Assembly (NCBI GenBank): GCA_947095535.1
Contig: OX352773.1
Span: 209,394,093 to 209,458,092 of the forward strand
From: Poecilobothrus nobilitatus
Lineage: Eukaryota > Arthropoda > Insecta > Diptera > Dolichopodidae
Direction of reading: 5' to 3'
Length of the DNA stretch: 64,000 bases
The notes beneath the pieces are model-generated. The model was given only the letters and a program-made list of their open reading frames with translations, ran no database searches and had not been told where the DNA came from. Both the position numbers and the translations under genes were made by a program. Shown piece by piece: positions 51,531 through 63,719 of the stretch. Numbering within the stretch: position 1 is the first letter of the stretch; each line of letters opens with the position of its first letter.

Positions 51531-51537
51531 ACAAAAT

Positions 51538-51632
51538 GACGTAATGGTTAAGTTGGCTAGTCTTTCCATCAGAGGATTTTGGGTTCTGACCCCGGCCAGG
51601 ATCATACCAATAATGTATAATAATAATAATAA
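51538..51632 (+). mobile_element. tRNA-derived SINE fragment, + strand
   Basis: A-box-like 'GTAATGGTTAAGTTGG' is followed by the B-box-like GGTTCTGACCC at about 51581-51591, then GGCCAGGATCATA. It ends in a short AAT repeat that directly abuts the family K element starting at 51634. Confidence 0.6.
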
Positions 51633-51633
51633 A

Positions 51634-52205
51634 CAAGGTAGAATGTAAACCAACGGTTTTTAAAAGCGCACATTTCCAAAAGACAATACAAACTTTGGAA
51701 CCCTGTACAATTTAAAGAAACCATTTACATACATAAAAATATATTACTGGAACTTTAATTTTTTTGTCTTGACGAAAAAAAATGTATACAGGTGCCTAAT
51801 TTGCAGGTGTTTAAAAATAGCAAATTTTAAATTTTTGAGCCCTAATAGCTTATAAACAGGGGGTGGTACAAAAAAATTTTCTGAGTAAACCTATTTTCTA
51901 AACCTAATTCTAAAAGTTCTTTCTTATCTCAAAATTTCAAGCCCCCATCTAAAAGTGTGCCGGAGTTATATATAAGGTAGAAAAATTTGGTTTTCACATA
52001 ACGGTAAATTTAAATATTAAATTTAAAAACTATGTATATATAATTTTGATATTGATTTATAAAGATAAAAAAAAATCCTGTCAAATAACGTTTTCAAATT
52101 GGAAAAATGTTAAGCAGAACATGAAATATTAAAGCGTTTAAAAATAGGGCTTTTTCAAAGTTTGAGGGGCTGTGGTTCCCTGATGGATGGAGCTACATGA
52201 AATTT
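51634..52205 (+). mobile_element. Family K modular repeat, copy abutting a SINE
   Basis: It starts 'ACAAGGTAGAATGTAAACCA' and has K modules through 'TTTTCACATAACGGTAAATT' near 51990 to 'GAGGGGCTGTGGTTCC'. It stops near 52205 without the (GACG)n right end. Confidence 0.65.
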
Positions 52206-52249
52206 ACAAAAGCAATGTTTAATTATTAATTTGAATTATATGAAGATAT

Positions 52250-52520
52250 TTATGCTGTTACTAATGTTGCATTTAGCTTCCTTCTTAAATTTTTCATGAT
52301 TGTTTATAACTCTGATAGTAGTTGAGAACGTATTGAAAATCCTTGAAGCAGATGGAATAATACTGATTAGAAATTTTGTTTCTTGCTAGCTGGTATTTCA
52401 ATAAGTTCCCTGTTTCTTGTCAGCCTTCCAGTAACATCGAAACATTTCTTAATGACAAAGTTATATTTCTTCTTAATTTTTATTTTGTAGATGTGTAAGG
52501 CTTTTTGCATTACGATAATT
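52250..52520 (-). mobile_element. Decayed C-terminal end of a LINE reverse-transcriptase ORF
   Basis: On the minus strand, one frame reads 'KKYNFVIKKCFDVTGRLTRN' then 'IEIPASKKQNF' and a stop. A second frame continues with 'IIPSASRIFNTFSTTIR' and HEKFKKEAKCN. This resembles the TR...P...RIWN.LP..IR...FK pattern that ends many LINE ORF2 proteins. The frame change and stops make it a pseudogene fragment. Confidence 0.5.
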
Positions 52521-52559
52521 TGCCTTATGCTCAGTAAATTGGTTTCCTTATATACATAG

Positions 52560-54120
52560 ATACATAGTATTGTATTCTCTATCGTAATTAAATATAATTT
52601 TAATAGATTTGCTGAGCAATCGATGGCATTTATCTATTAGGTACTGCGCACATGATGTTCAATATATAATATTATATCTCATGTGAGAAACCACATGAGA
52701 ATTAAATATCATAGTAGATGTTTGTTGTGATAAAACCAGTTTAGATCTATACGGATGACACCAATTAACGGGATTATTTTAAGTTATAATAAGTATTATA
52801 ATAAATTAAGTTTTTTAATTATTTCATACTGAATAGAACCCACATTTGGAAAGAGTCTTAAAAGACTCACCCATAATTACATTTATTATTAAAAAACCAT
52901 TTAATATTTTTCTAACGTCGGCGTGAAGTATTACAATAATCTTTAGATCCCAATTCATTGAATTCTTAACCACCCACTTGTAAATACTAATAAGTCGTCT
53001 TTAGAGAAAGCAGGGTAGTATATCAAAAATTTAAATCATATAGAACAGTAGAATATATTTATTCTATACAATACAATATATAACATATAACATTATACAA
53101 TATAACAATATAACATATACTTTGCATAGACAATATTTATAGTATTATAGTGAAATCATGAGTCTATTATGTCTAGTAAAGTATTTTGAAACAAATCGTA
53201 TAAGAAACCTCACACTTAAGCAAATATTATTATTTTTAAAAGTACAAAAAACTAATAAAATTCATTTTATAATCAATTAAAATCATTTATAATTAATTCC
53301 TTCCAATTAAATTGCGACCAAAAATTATATATATATATATTTATATATATATATATTTATATATATATATATTTATATATATATATATTTATATATATAA
53401 ATATTATACATGTATAAGTTCTACTTATATAATTATATTAAAATTAATATTTAGTATATTTGCAATATTAAAAAATATTTTCCGATTAATCATACCATTT
53501 TTGGCTATGGATATGTGTTAAATATGGAATACAATTAAGATATTTATAAACTTTCATAAAAAAAAAAAATTTATTTAATTTTAAATGATTATATTGATTG
53601 CCCAAAGATACAAAATACACAACACGTCATATAATAACTATATAATTAAAAGAATCATATAATAAAAAAAAACAAAAAAGCATTATGAGGAGCCAAAAAT
53701 GGAAACAAGCAAACTATAAAATTACAAATAAATAATTTCAAAATTAAATAAGAAACAAATGAATATGAAAATTTTATGGAATAATTCCATAAAACATCCG
53801 ATATTTAATTGCAATTCGGAAGGCATTTATATTTTTGATTTTAAATTTATATCAATAATTCACACCTTGAAATTGTATAAATATTTTTTAGTAAGGTTTC
53901 TTTTTGCTTAAAATATATGAACACTACAATGATAATATCTGATATTTACATATACAAAAAAAACATGAAGTATAAACAAAGTTTCCTATTGTTAGAGATG
54001 TTAAAAATTATTTTATCGCGAATTTGCACGCGAATTTTAGAGGCTTAAAAGTGTTATTAAGAGCTGTGACTATAACCAATTTATGATAATCATAAATATC
54101 TGATTTAAAATTTTGATGTG
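52560..54120. other. AT-rich stretch with a minisatellite, no gene seen
   Basis: Apart from the 16-bp minisatellite at 53325-53402, no feature is recognised. Confidence 0.4.
53325..53402. repeat. 16-bp AT minisatellite
   Basis: TTT marks recur at 53340, 53356, 53372 and 53388 in otherwise alternating AT, a period of 16. The open frame across it (all Ile/Tyr) is an artefact. Confidence 0.85.
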
Positions 54121-54132
54121 ATGACAGAACAT

Positions 54133-55170
54133 CGGCGGGCTTTAATTCCAAAACTTTTGGAATTAAAGTCCATGGGCATTAATTGCTTTTTGAATTTGAA
54201 TTAAAGCCTACAATTAATACGAATTAAAACCAGCGGTCTTAGATCCACACTATTTGTTTGTAATTAAAAGAAGAGATTAAAAGAATATGTAGAGCAAACG
54301 CAACCTAACTTTTTTTCCTTGTGCAAAATATTTGGAAACAACTTTTGATTTCATTTTAATAATAGCTTTTTTTTTCTAAATTGTCTTAGTTAAAAACAAT
54401 TCATTAGGACGTATGCTATAAGGCCTTATTTGTAAGAAAGCCTTTAAGATTTTATTTCATATTTCAATAGGGCCTTTTCGGCAAAAAAAAAAGTCCATTT
54501 TTTCATTCGAATGTGAAATAAAACCTTTTTTTTTTTTTTTTAAATTTGAGTAGTAAGATTACATTCTAAATTCTAAAGTTGGCTACAAAATCAGTGTTTC
54601 AATAATTTATTGTGGGAGGGTTTGAATTTTTTGATGTATGTAACGTAGAAAAACATATAGAATGGACTTTAGAATTAGTTACAAAATCAGAGTTTCAATA
54701 ATTTGTTTAGCGGGCGTTTGAGTTCCACTTCCCACTGTTTTAAATTTTATGTATGTAAAAAAAATGATTAGGAAGAATTTTAAAGTGGGATTCAAAATCA
54801 AAATATTCCCTTTCTCCAGAATATTTATATATATATATATATTTATACGAATATACCAAATTCTTAAATTAGGGAGGATTTTATAGTTGATTATAAAAAC
54901 AAGATTGCCGCCTTTTCCGGAAAATTTATTTATATTATGTACATATTTACGAGATTCTGAATTAGAGGAGAGATTTCATAATTGGATACATTAAAATAAA
55001 ATCCAACCCAAAGAAATACAAATTCATGATAGTATAACCTTTGTGTTACTCAGTGAACTATATTTCTTTATCGAAATGGACTTAAAGCTCACGATCTAGC
55101 TACGGGTCCACGGGCGTTAATTTCAAAAATAAAGTAATTAAAGCCCACGTTATTTAATTCCACTGGCATT
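54133..55170 (-). mobile_element. Foldback-like element C of family F with GGGCTTTAATTCC arms
   Basis: The left arm, 54133-54240, iterates 'GGGCTTTAATTCCAAAA' and variants. The right arm, about 55105-55165, has 'GGGCGTTAATTTC' and the inverse 'GTAATTAAAGCCCACG'. An inner pair of words around 54430-54530 (GGCCTTATTT, GGGCCTTTTC) forms a second iterated zone. In the centre, inverted F core units lie near 54581, 54677, 54786, 54880 and 54979 ('GTTACAAAATCAGAGTTTCA' is the clearest). Non-coding. Confidence 0.6.
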
Positions 55171-55174
55171 ATGT

Positions 55175-58100
55175 AAGTTGTGTATCTAACCTTTTATTAT
55201 CTAAATTATTGTTTTATATCTTTCTTATTTTTATCTTTTTTTCTTTTTTAATTAATTTTTTTATTTATTTGTTACAAATTCAAACAATACCAATTTTCAC
55301 TTAAGAATTAACATAAATAATTTTCAAATGTTTATAAATATCACATGCCAAGTATAGTGTGCAAATATACATGATACATAATAATAGTAATTAAAAAATA
55401 GAGTAAAAAAAATATAAACTGATTAAATTGTGAAAATAATCCATTTTTAATTACTATAAAAAAAAAAATAATAAAAAAAGTGTAATAAAATTCAATTAGG
55501 AATAAAAATCGTTCAGAAAGATTAACAATTAATTAATAAAATTTTGTATTTGCAAAAAAAGAAGAAAAAGTAAAATAAATAAATAAATGAAAAATTAGTA
55601 AATGCTTATTGAAACTTGTTTGAAAATTATATTTCCGAAAGGAAAGAGAGAAAACAATTAACAAAGCGGAAATTTTACATTATACGCGTATAATATACGT
55701 GGTATTATACAGCTAAGGTATATAGCATAAAAGATATTGAAAATGAAACAATTGCAACAATTAAATGCAGATTAAAGTGAAAATTAGCTATTTGAATATA
55801 AAATTAAATTAAAAAAAATTAAACGCAAGTGTAATCTTTTTATGTTGACGCGATTCCAATTGTCAAAATCGTCGTATATGTGTCTAGTATTTTTGTGAGA
55901 CTTTTATACGAATAATCGAATACAAATGGATAAAAAATAAAAGACAACTTTAGAAATAATTGAGAAGTATGTTTTAATGAAAATTACGATGCTGGCTTTT
56001 AATTTGTGTTTTATCAGTATAGCTAATATCAACTTACATATTATTTTCTAATTCATTCAGTACAAAATATAAAGTACTTTATAAACTTATATAAACTAAT
56101 ATAGAGTAAATTTGTTATTTTTTTGTTAGCTATAGGAGTGTAAAATACACTAAATAATTTAAATACTTATTTTATGTTCTTCATCTTCAAAAGAATCTTA
56201 GAGATTCGTCTAAGAGATTATGAGATTATGGGAATAAATTTTTTGTAAGACTTCCTTATAATATAAACTCCTAACTCACTAAATAATAGATAGACTATTT
56301 ATCAAAAAGGACAAAACAGTTATTTGTATGTTTAGGATTAAAAAAGAAATATCTAATATATCTAATAGAAAGAATATCTAATATTTTAAATTAAAAATAT
56401 TATTTAATTTTAAACAAAAAACAATTTTAAATAAAAATTTTATATTAATTCAAATTTTTAATGAATTTTAACAAAAGTTAGTTAGTTAAATTAAATTAAT
56501 AATATTAATTAAAATATTAATAAAAATATTAATAAATAAAATTAATTACATAGTTTTATAATAAATCCCTTTCATAACTGCTTTTCCTAAAAATTGACTA
56601 TAACGTTTTTATGTTTTATATACCTTTACAAAATCTTCAAAGCTAATATGGCCCTCTTTTTGCGTTAACAACAAAATAAATTAAACTGAAGCTGAATCTC
56701 TTTTAATGTATAAGTACTTAAAAAAAATGATTTTTTGAACGTTGTATACTCGCTCCCTAAGGAAATAAAACAGCAAAAAATATAAATAAATTAGAAGTAA
56801 AAAAAAACAGGAATAAAAAATAAAATTTCAAAAATTTGAATCAAAATCAACTCAAGATGGATGACTCAATCAGCCTAAATCCATTTCATTTATTCAATAT
56901 TATAACTCAAGTTTTAAAACAAAATGTACAATTATAAAAAAATACAATGTCATAATTCTTAACATTAATTTTCATGAAACAAAAAATATTCAATATTATT
57001 TTAAATGAACTCATTTGGAATCATAATAATTCAATAAGAACTAATAAATGTAAACGACCTTTAAATTCATTTTTAATTTTTATTTTATTTCAAAAAATAT
57101 AAACAAATCGTGAGATGAATGACTTTAATGCTTTTATAATGTTCCTTCCTGTCTAATCTTTAGTTTCTATTTTGTTTTTTTTTTTTTTTAAAGAAGTTTA
57201 AAAGAATTTTCCTTATTTATTTTTATAATTTTTTTATGTTGTTCTCTTTTTAATTTTCTTTTCTTTTTCTTCTTTCATTAACGCGCTACTCATAATAATT
57301 TTTAATGGACTTTAAGATCGCTGCTCTTTTTCCACAAAATTATTTTTTATTATACTTAGTTTATTATTTATTTATTTGTTTGTTTGTTTATTCTTTGTTT
57401 TCTCCTTCCTTCTATTACTGTCTATATTTTTCATGAGAATAATTTTTTTTTAAAGGGGTATTATAAAAGTTTACTTAAATAATTTACAGAAAAAATTTAC
57501 AATATTAATATACATACATTTTTTCTTTTCATTAAATGTCAAGTTTTTTTTTACTTCATATAACATTGTACGTCAGCTGTTTGCATTTGGAAATGCTTGA
57601 AGTATATTGTAATCAATTTTAATCTAAAATGCAACTAAAAATCAGAGAAAAAAAAAATAAAAAAATATATTCCTTAAGTATAAGATGTCAAACATTAAAA
57701 TATTTTAAGCCTTTATTTTAATACTCTTCACTTATTTCACTTCTTTCCTTGTATACACTAAATTTTTTTTTTAATAAAATTGTTATTTTCCAATATTGAA
57801 AAAATATTACATAGATGAAAAATTTCTTAAAATGTGCCTCAAAAATATCGGAAATTTTAAAATGATAAGAAAAAACAATGAGTTTTCATAGAATATGTGT
57901 AGGGTTAAAGATCACAAATTGAAAATTAGAAGAAAAAAAACTTAAAAAAAACTGCCTCTTTTATTTATAAAAATATAATACCTATAAAAAATGCTGAAAG
58001 GCAAAGTATCTTAAGTGGACTTAAGCTAAAAATTAATTAAATACTATTGCACTTGCTCGCAAGATTTAATTGATTTAGTCTCTATAAAACATATTTTATG

Positions 58101-59330
58101 CATAATAGTATAATAGTAGCTACGTCATTCGAACAATTTTCATCACCTTTAAAACGCCATTCTGAAAAGTCACTATTTCTGACTTAAGTAATTTTAACTT
58201 TCAGCCACATCATCCTAGATCAAATATTTTATTTAACAAATTTTTTAAAATAACAAAAATTAATCTAAACCGAACCTTCGGATCTCTAATTAAAAAAAAA
58301 AAACTGCACATGGACTGAACTAGTAGAAGTAAAAAGGAACTGTATAGTCATAAAAAGGAACTGCATTTTTCTAAATTATTAGATCCTTCCACATTATCAT
58401 TTTTATTCATTAATATAAATATGTGTATATATATGTAATTAAAATATCCTAGAGTTGATTAAATATTTTTCCTTCCACAAATATTCCTGTCATTTTTTGC
58501 ATCTAAAACTAAAAATAGCTTAAAAATAAAAAGTAAAGTTTTATTTAACCAGAAAAATAAAGTAAAATAAATGAATATTAAAACTAAAAAAAAAAAAATT
58601 ATTATTTTAGTGTCTCATTTTTATTATTCTTTAGAATTACAATAGTAACACAATAATTCGAATTCATTTTGTACAAACAATAGATAGAAAAATAGAAATA
58701 TTTTTTTTTTTCATATTTATGAAAAGTGTCAAAGAAATTTTCACAATTAATTATTAACTTTTCTCCGTTGACGTTCTTCACGTAATTATAAAAAACAAAA
58801 CAACGAACAAACAAAGAAATAGGAGTGTTTTCATTCCTAAAATATATAATAGGTGACCATTGTTAATTACTGGGAGGACGCAAAACAAAACAAAAAAAAA
58901 TAATATCTGATGTAATTAAGAAATAATACAGTATTAGATTCAATGTCTACTATAATTAAACAATAGGAAAAAAAAAATGCATTTGACGAACTTTCAAAAA
59001 TTTAATAAAAAATCATTAAAAATTTAAAATCATTTGTCTAGACAGAAATTGTAAAAAAGTTATTAGATAAATAGCATTCAAAAATAAAATAAGATAAATC
59101 AATGAACTGAAAAAGAAATATACGAGAAAATAAATTTATCGTTAGATGGATGACACTTTAAAAGACAATTTTAAAAAAATGTCATTAAAATCATTAAATT
59201 TAATATTTACTTAATTGTTATAAATTTGTTAGTTAAATAATTAAGCGCTTGCACTAAATCAATTTTAAAGGACTAAATAGGAATGATGTTGATTAAAATG
59301 TCCTAAAGTACTCATTCAAGATAAATTATT
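55175..59330. other. 4-kb AT-rich stretch, no gene seen
   Basis: Long A/T runs and low-complexity AATATTAAT words (about 56390-56550); no exon or repeat family recognised. Confidence 0.4.
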
Positions 59331-59335
59331 TTTAT

Positions 59336-59470
59336 ATATACAGGATGTTCGGAACTCAACGGTAACAAAGAACAGTGGTGATAGAGAAGTTCAAAACAAA
59401 CAAAAAATTGTGGGGTCTATTTCTAACGGTTTCTGAAATAACGCCCTTCAAAATCCTAATTCCTAATTTA
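59336..59470 (+). repeat. Possible insect repeat end (ACAGGATGTTCGG)
   Basis: 'TATACAGGATGTTCGGAACT' followed by less AT-rich sequence resembles the start of dispersed insect repeats and recalls 'ACAGGGTGTTCCAC' near 38985. No second end was recognised. Confidence 0.25.
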
Positions 59471-59479
59471 AATTTCCAA

Positions 59480-61115
59480 TAAGTCTTATATTACTTATAA
59501 GAAAATTTTAGAAAACCTTCTGTGTGATAAATATGACTAGTTGAACTTCTATTTAATATATCTATATTTATGATATCTCTTATATTTATTTTTTTGTTAT
59601 GATTTTCACTTTTTTTATTTTTGCAATGTAATTAAAAAGTAATTTAAAACCACAATCTTAAACAACAAAAATAAACTACTGTTGAATTTTCTTTTTTTAA
59701 TTTGCAAATTAATCACCTCAGATTATTGTATATTAGATTCCTGTAAAAATATTTTAATATACCATTTTTATAGTTATTTAAAATAACTATAATTAAAACA
59801 ATAACAATAATTTTAATTAAAATATACAATCAAAACTCTTTAAAGACACATATGATTCTTAAAAATGCAGTTAAACTTAAATGATATTAAGAAGTTAACA
59901 AATGCAAAAAAAAAAATAAAATAAAAATCCTTTAATTTTCCCATCATTTCATAATATTAATAAGTAAATTATTACTTTTCTTTCATTTACTTTTACATAA
60001 TTTTTTAAAATTTAAAAAAAAAAAATATTTTTTTCACAAAATAATACTAAATAATAAAAATATTCATAGATACTTAGGTACATATGTATACATTTTAATT
60101 TTTATACCATTTTGGAAAAATATAAAATAAATTTGTATAATTACTACACATAGACAATTAAATCGTGACTTCTTGACATTGATTACTTATTGCATAAAAA
60201 AAAAAAAAAAAAATAAATAAATACTAAATTAAACCTACAAAATAAATAAAATGTCTATAGTTTCCTTTTCCGTTCCATTATTTTTTGTTTATTTCATATT
60301 ATTAAATTATAAGTACACAAAAAAAAAAAAATGAATATTTTTTCTAAAAATTAAATAAAGTTTAAATAAAAAAATAAAATAATAAGTTATATGAAAAATG
60401 AATGCCATCATTTAGTCATTATTAAAGTTGATTTCTGTTAGAACAAAATAAATAAATCTATTTTCATTTTGTTTTTTACAATATATAAGTAGTTACGAAT
60501 AGAACTGAAAATTCTATTTTCAATTTAAGGAATCTTTTTTTATACTTTTTCTGTCTGGTTTTTTACTTTCATGTACGTCTGTCTTTCATTGTTTGCTATT
60601 TAACAGAAAATATTAAAAATAAATTTAATTCAAAAACATCTTAAAGGAATTTATAGTTCGTCAAATCAATTTTATGTTTAACAGTTATATTTTTTAATAA
60701 TAACAGAACTACTTCACTGAATTTAGCGATAGACTCAGATCACCTTCATCTGGGATCTGCAACTTCAGTAGATCTATAAGAGTTATCACAAAATTAACGG
60801 TTAATATTTAAGACTAGTTGCAATTTTTTCAGATGAGGTTGATGTTTTTAGTGAGATAAAATCTCACATAACAGTGTTTTACACAGTATGTTTCGATGAT
60901 TCTCACCATCGTTATGCAACGAAATGAAAATAAATAAATACTTAACTTAAAAAAAGATAATGTAGTTAACATGCTATATATACAAATGTTTGTTAAATTT
61001 ACTGTAATTTTTTTGAAAGATATTTATTATTTGAGTCGTAGCGACCTTAAATAATACGACCTACGGTAATCATTAGGGTCGTGTATTCAATAAACTTTAC
61101 TTATTAAAATTAATA
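59480..61115. other. AT-rich stretch, no gene seen
   Basis: No exon, RNA gene or clear repeat family is recognised here. Confidence 0.4.
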
Positions 61116-61119
61116 TTGC

Positions 61120-61550
61120 AAACCACACATCGGATAGTGGAATATTACTAAACCATCGGCTACAAAGTCAATAATACTATACTGTTGAATACTGTATTAT
61201 TAATTTATATTTATTTTGTTTAGGTTATATATGTACGTATTATCTTTACACTATATATTTATTTTATACTAAGCATGGTTTTTATAGCAAGGCAAATTAT
61301 TTTTTCAATCATTTTCCTTTCAATTCTTACAAAAAACTTGTTAAGTATATGTGCAGGATTTAAACTCGATTGGTCATGTGCAGGATATTGCCTCGATTAA
61401 TAAGCCATATTTATATACTTATACATATATATAAATTAGTATTATATTATAATTATTTTGGTCATAAGTTTTGGATATGTGCAGGATTTGAACCCACAAT
61501 CTCTCGATTGATAAGTCACTGTTTAACCATGACGCCCGGATATTTTTTAA
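61120..61550 (-). mobile_element. tRNA-derived SINE, family 2, with repeated heads
   Basis: 'AAACCATCGGCTAC' near 61150 and 'TTTACACTATAT' near 61247 match the copy at 12476. Three copies of the head word GTGCAGGAT lie near 61353, 61378 and 61480. Only the last has a good B box (inverse of GGATTTGAACCC) and a tRNA-like head running to about 61545. The open frame at 61370-61621 crosses it and is not a gene. Confidence 0.6.
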
Positions 61551-62567
61551 ACTTTCATCAATTCATAGGTAGTTATGAGTTTTATAAAATAAATTTGCAT
61601 ATTTGTATGAGTTCTTTTTAAATATTATTTTGCACTAATTCATTATATAGGTACACAGGTTTTATAGGTATACATAAAAACTTTGTAATAAATTAATAAA
61701 ATATCAGCAGCCATATCTTTTGTTTCATCAATTCGCTCAGTTTCAATTTATCAATTTTCATTAGTTCTAATTTTTTGACAATTCATTTCTACCTATTTTG
61801 CTATATAGCTAGGTATTACTTATTATTTGTAAAATTCTTGCGAAATTGTTTCAAGGCAGATACAATTGTGATTTTGACGTTTGAAGATTACACTTTACTA
61901 TTGTATTTAATAAATAAACTATATAAGTGTATGTAATGAAACTTCAAACAACACTTTGATTGCAATTAAATAAAAGAATAATAGAAAATTATAGGATTTT
62001 TCTAAAAGCCAGGAATAAAAAAAAAGCTTAATGACAGTAAGTAAAACTAAAATTTTTTTTGACTTCCGTTATTTATTGTGGTTTCCGTTATATTCCGTTA
62101 TTATAGAGCTAGTAATATAATAATTTGACATTGCTATTCTAATAACGGTATAATAGGTATTATTATTTTTTTTATACAAATTCTATTGGTTTTCAATTAT
62201 ACCGTAAACATAAAAAACTTCTTTATATAAAAACTTTTTTTTTTTTGTAGAGTAAATAAATTTAATAAGTTTTTCAATAATGAAAAAAATAATAAAACAA
62301 AGCAAGTACAAAAAAACTTTTAATGAATCCATTCAATTTAAATAGCAATTAAGATATTAATGAATTATTAAATATCTTTATTTTTAATATAAACACATAC
62401 CTACCTATCGGTTTTATTTATGCTTTTATAAAAATATTTAACAAGTTTTTTTGTGGTAGGAATTTTGCCTTTTTATGAAAGTGACTTACTATGTACATTA
62501 TAATTATAATTATACATATTTGTATTTATATATATACAAATGAATAAATATAATACTATCCCTTATA

Positions 62568-62605
62568 TTAAAATTCTAATATTAGTATTTATATTAGAAT
62601 TTTAA
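62568..62605. repeat. 14-bp perfect stem-loop
   Basis: TTAAAATTCTAATA at 62568-62581 pairs exactly with 62592-62605 across a 10-nt loop. Confidence 0.75.
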
Positions 62606-62829
62606 GAAGTGAATGAACTTTTAACACGAATCAACCTTAATTAATACTATAAGAGTTTGGGCAAATGCAAATTGTATACATTTATATACGTATATTTTCT
62701 TTTGTTTTAAATTTTAGTCAAAATGAAAATCAATAATCAGATATTGAATAAAAATTTATATTGAAGTGAAAAATTTGTTTGTTTAGGTTTTTTTTTTATC
62801 TAATGACAGTAGAATATTTTTAATAAATC

Positions 62830-62862
62830 AAATGATATTATTAATTCAAAATAATATCATTT
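62830..62862. repeat. 13-bp perfect stem-loop
   Basis: AAATGATATTATT at 62830-62842 pairs exactly with 62850-62862 across a 7-nt loop. Confidence 0.75.
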
Positions 62863-63129
62863 TATTATTAGTTAGATACTTATTTTACTTTGTATTTAAA
62901 TATTGAAGAATTTATAACTTTATGTTTTACTTATTAATTTATTATAAAAAAATTTATTTAATGTTTAAAAAAATTATTAATAACTTACGGAAAATTATAT
63001 AAATTACTAAAAATTACCAAAATAGTAAATTAACTATCAATCCAACCACTTGACACTTGTATTAAATATAAATTTGTACTTTTTTCAAAAATGATTATGA
63101 ACGTGTAGGTATATGCTCAAGTGTATAAT

Positions 63130-63600
63130 AAATTTGTCATTATGTTTATAACACCATTAAAGGAGTCGAGTTAAATATAGACTCAAGTGTATTGGATCAG
63201 GATCGAATTCTGAGTTATAATAAGCTATATACGCAGTACGTTTGGCCGTCCACAAGATAAATTAAAAAAATAAAGCAATTAGGATTCTGAAATGTTTACC
63301 ACATCATTTTTTGTAAAATTGTTAGTTTCGCTATTTAAATCCAGAAAGTTCGGCCTATAGGTTGGAATAGCTGCCATACAACTTCTTCTTTATATGGAAA
63401 TAACTCAGCGTCTATTAAAGATGGTTATGTGAAATTTTGTGAAAAGATGACATTCTAATAACTTCAGTAAAATTTGGTTGCTTCGGGGAAACAGGTTCTA
63501 GTTGCTGTCATACAAGTCCAAAATTTACATAAATATATCTTGGCACTTAATTAAGTAAAAGATGTGATATTTTGTAAAAGATAATCAACTTTTATGGAAA
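63130..63600 (+). mobile_element. Diverged family H element with about 133-bp repeats
   Basis: 'GTTTATAACACCATTAAAGG', 'GGATCAGGATCGAATTCTGA' and GTTTGGCCGTCC follow the order of the H element at 63720. Two units about 133 nt apart come next: 'GCTGCCATACAACTT' near 63372 and 'GCTGTCATACAAGTCC' near 63505, with AAGATG...GTGA(A/T)ATTTTGT in each. Confidence 0.5.
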
Positions 63601-63719
63601 CAGCATATATTATATCATGTTTATATGGCTATCCTAGAGTTGACACAGTCTACTCTAAACTCTTCCTTGTTTTATTTTAAATTTCTATCTAAATAAAATA
63701 TTTTAAACAAATTCATTAT

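Noticed and set aside
53312..53521. 69-codon open frame of alternating Ile/Tyr
   Set aside because: It is the translation of an AT minisatellite.
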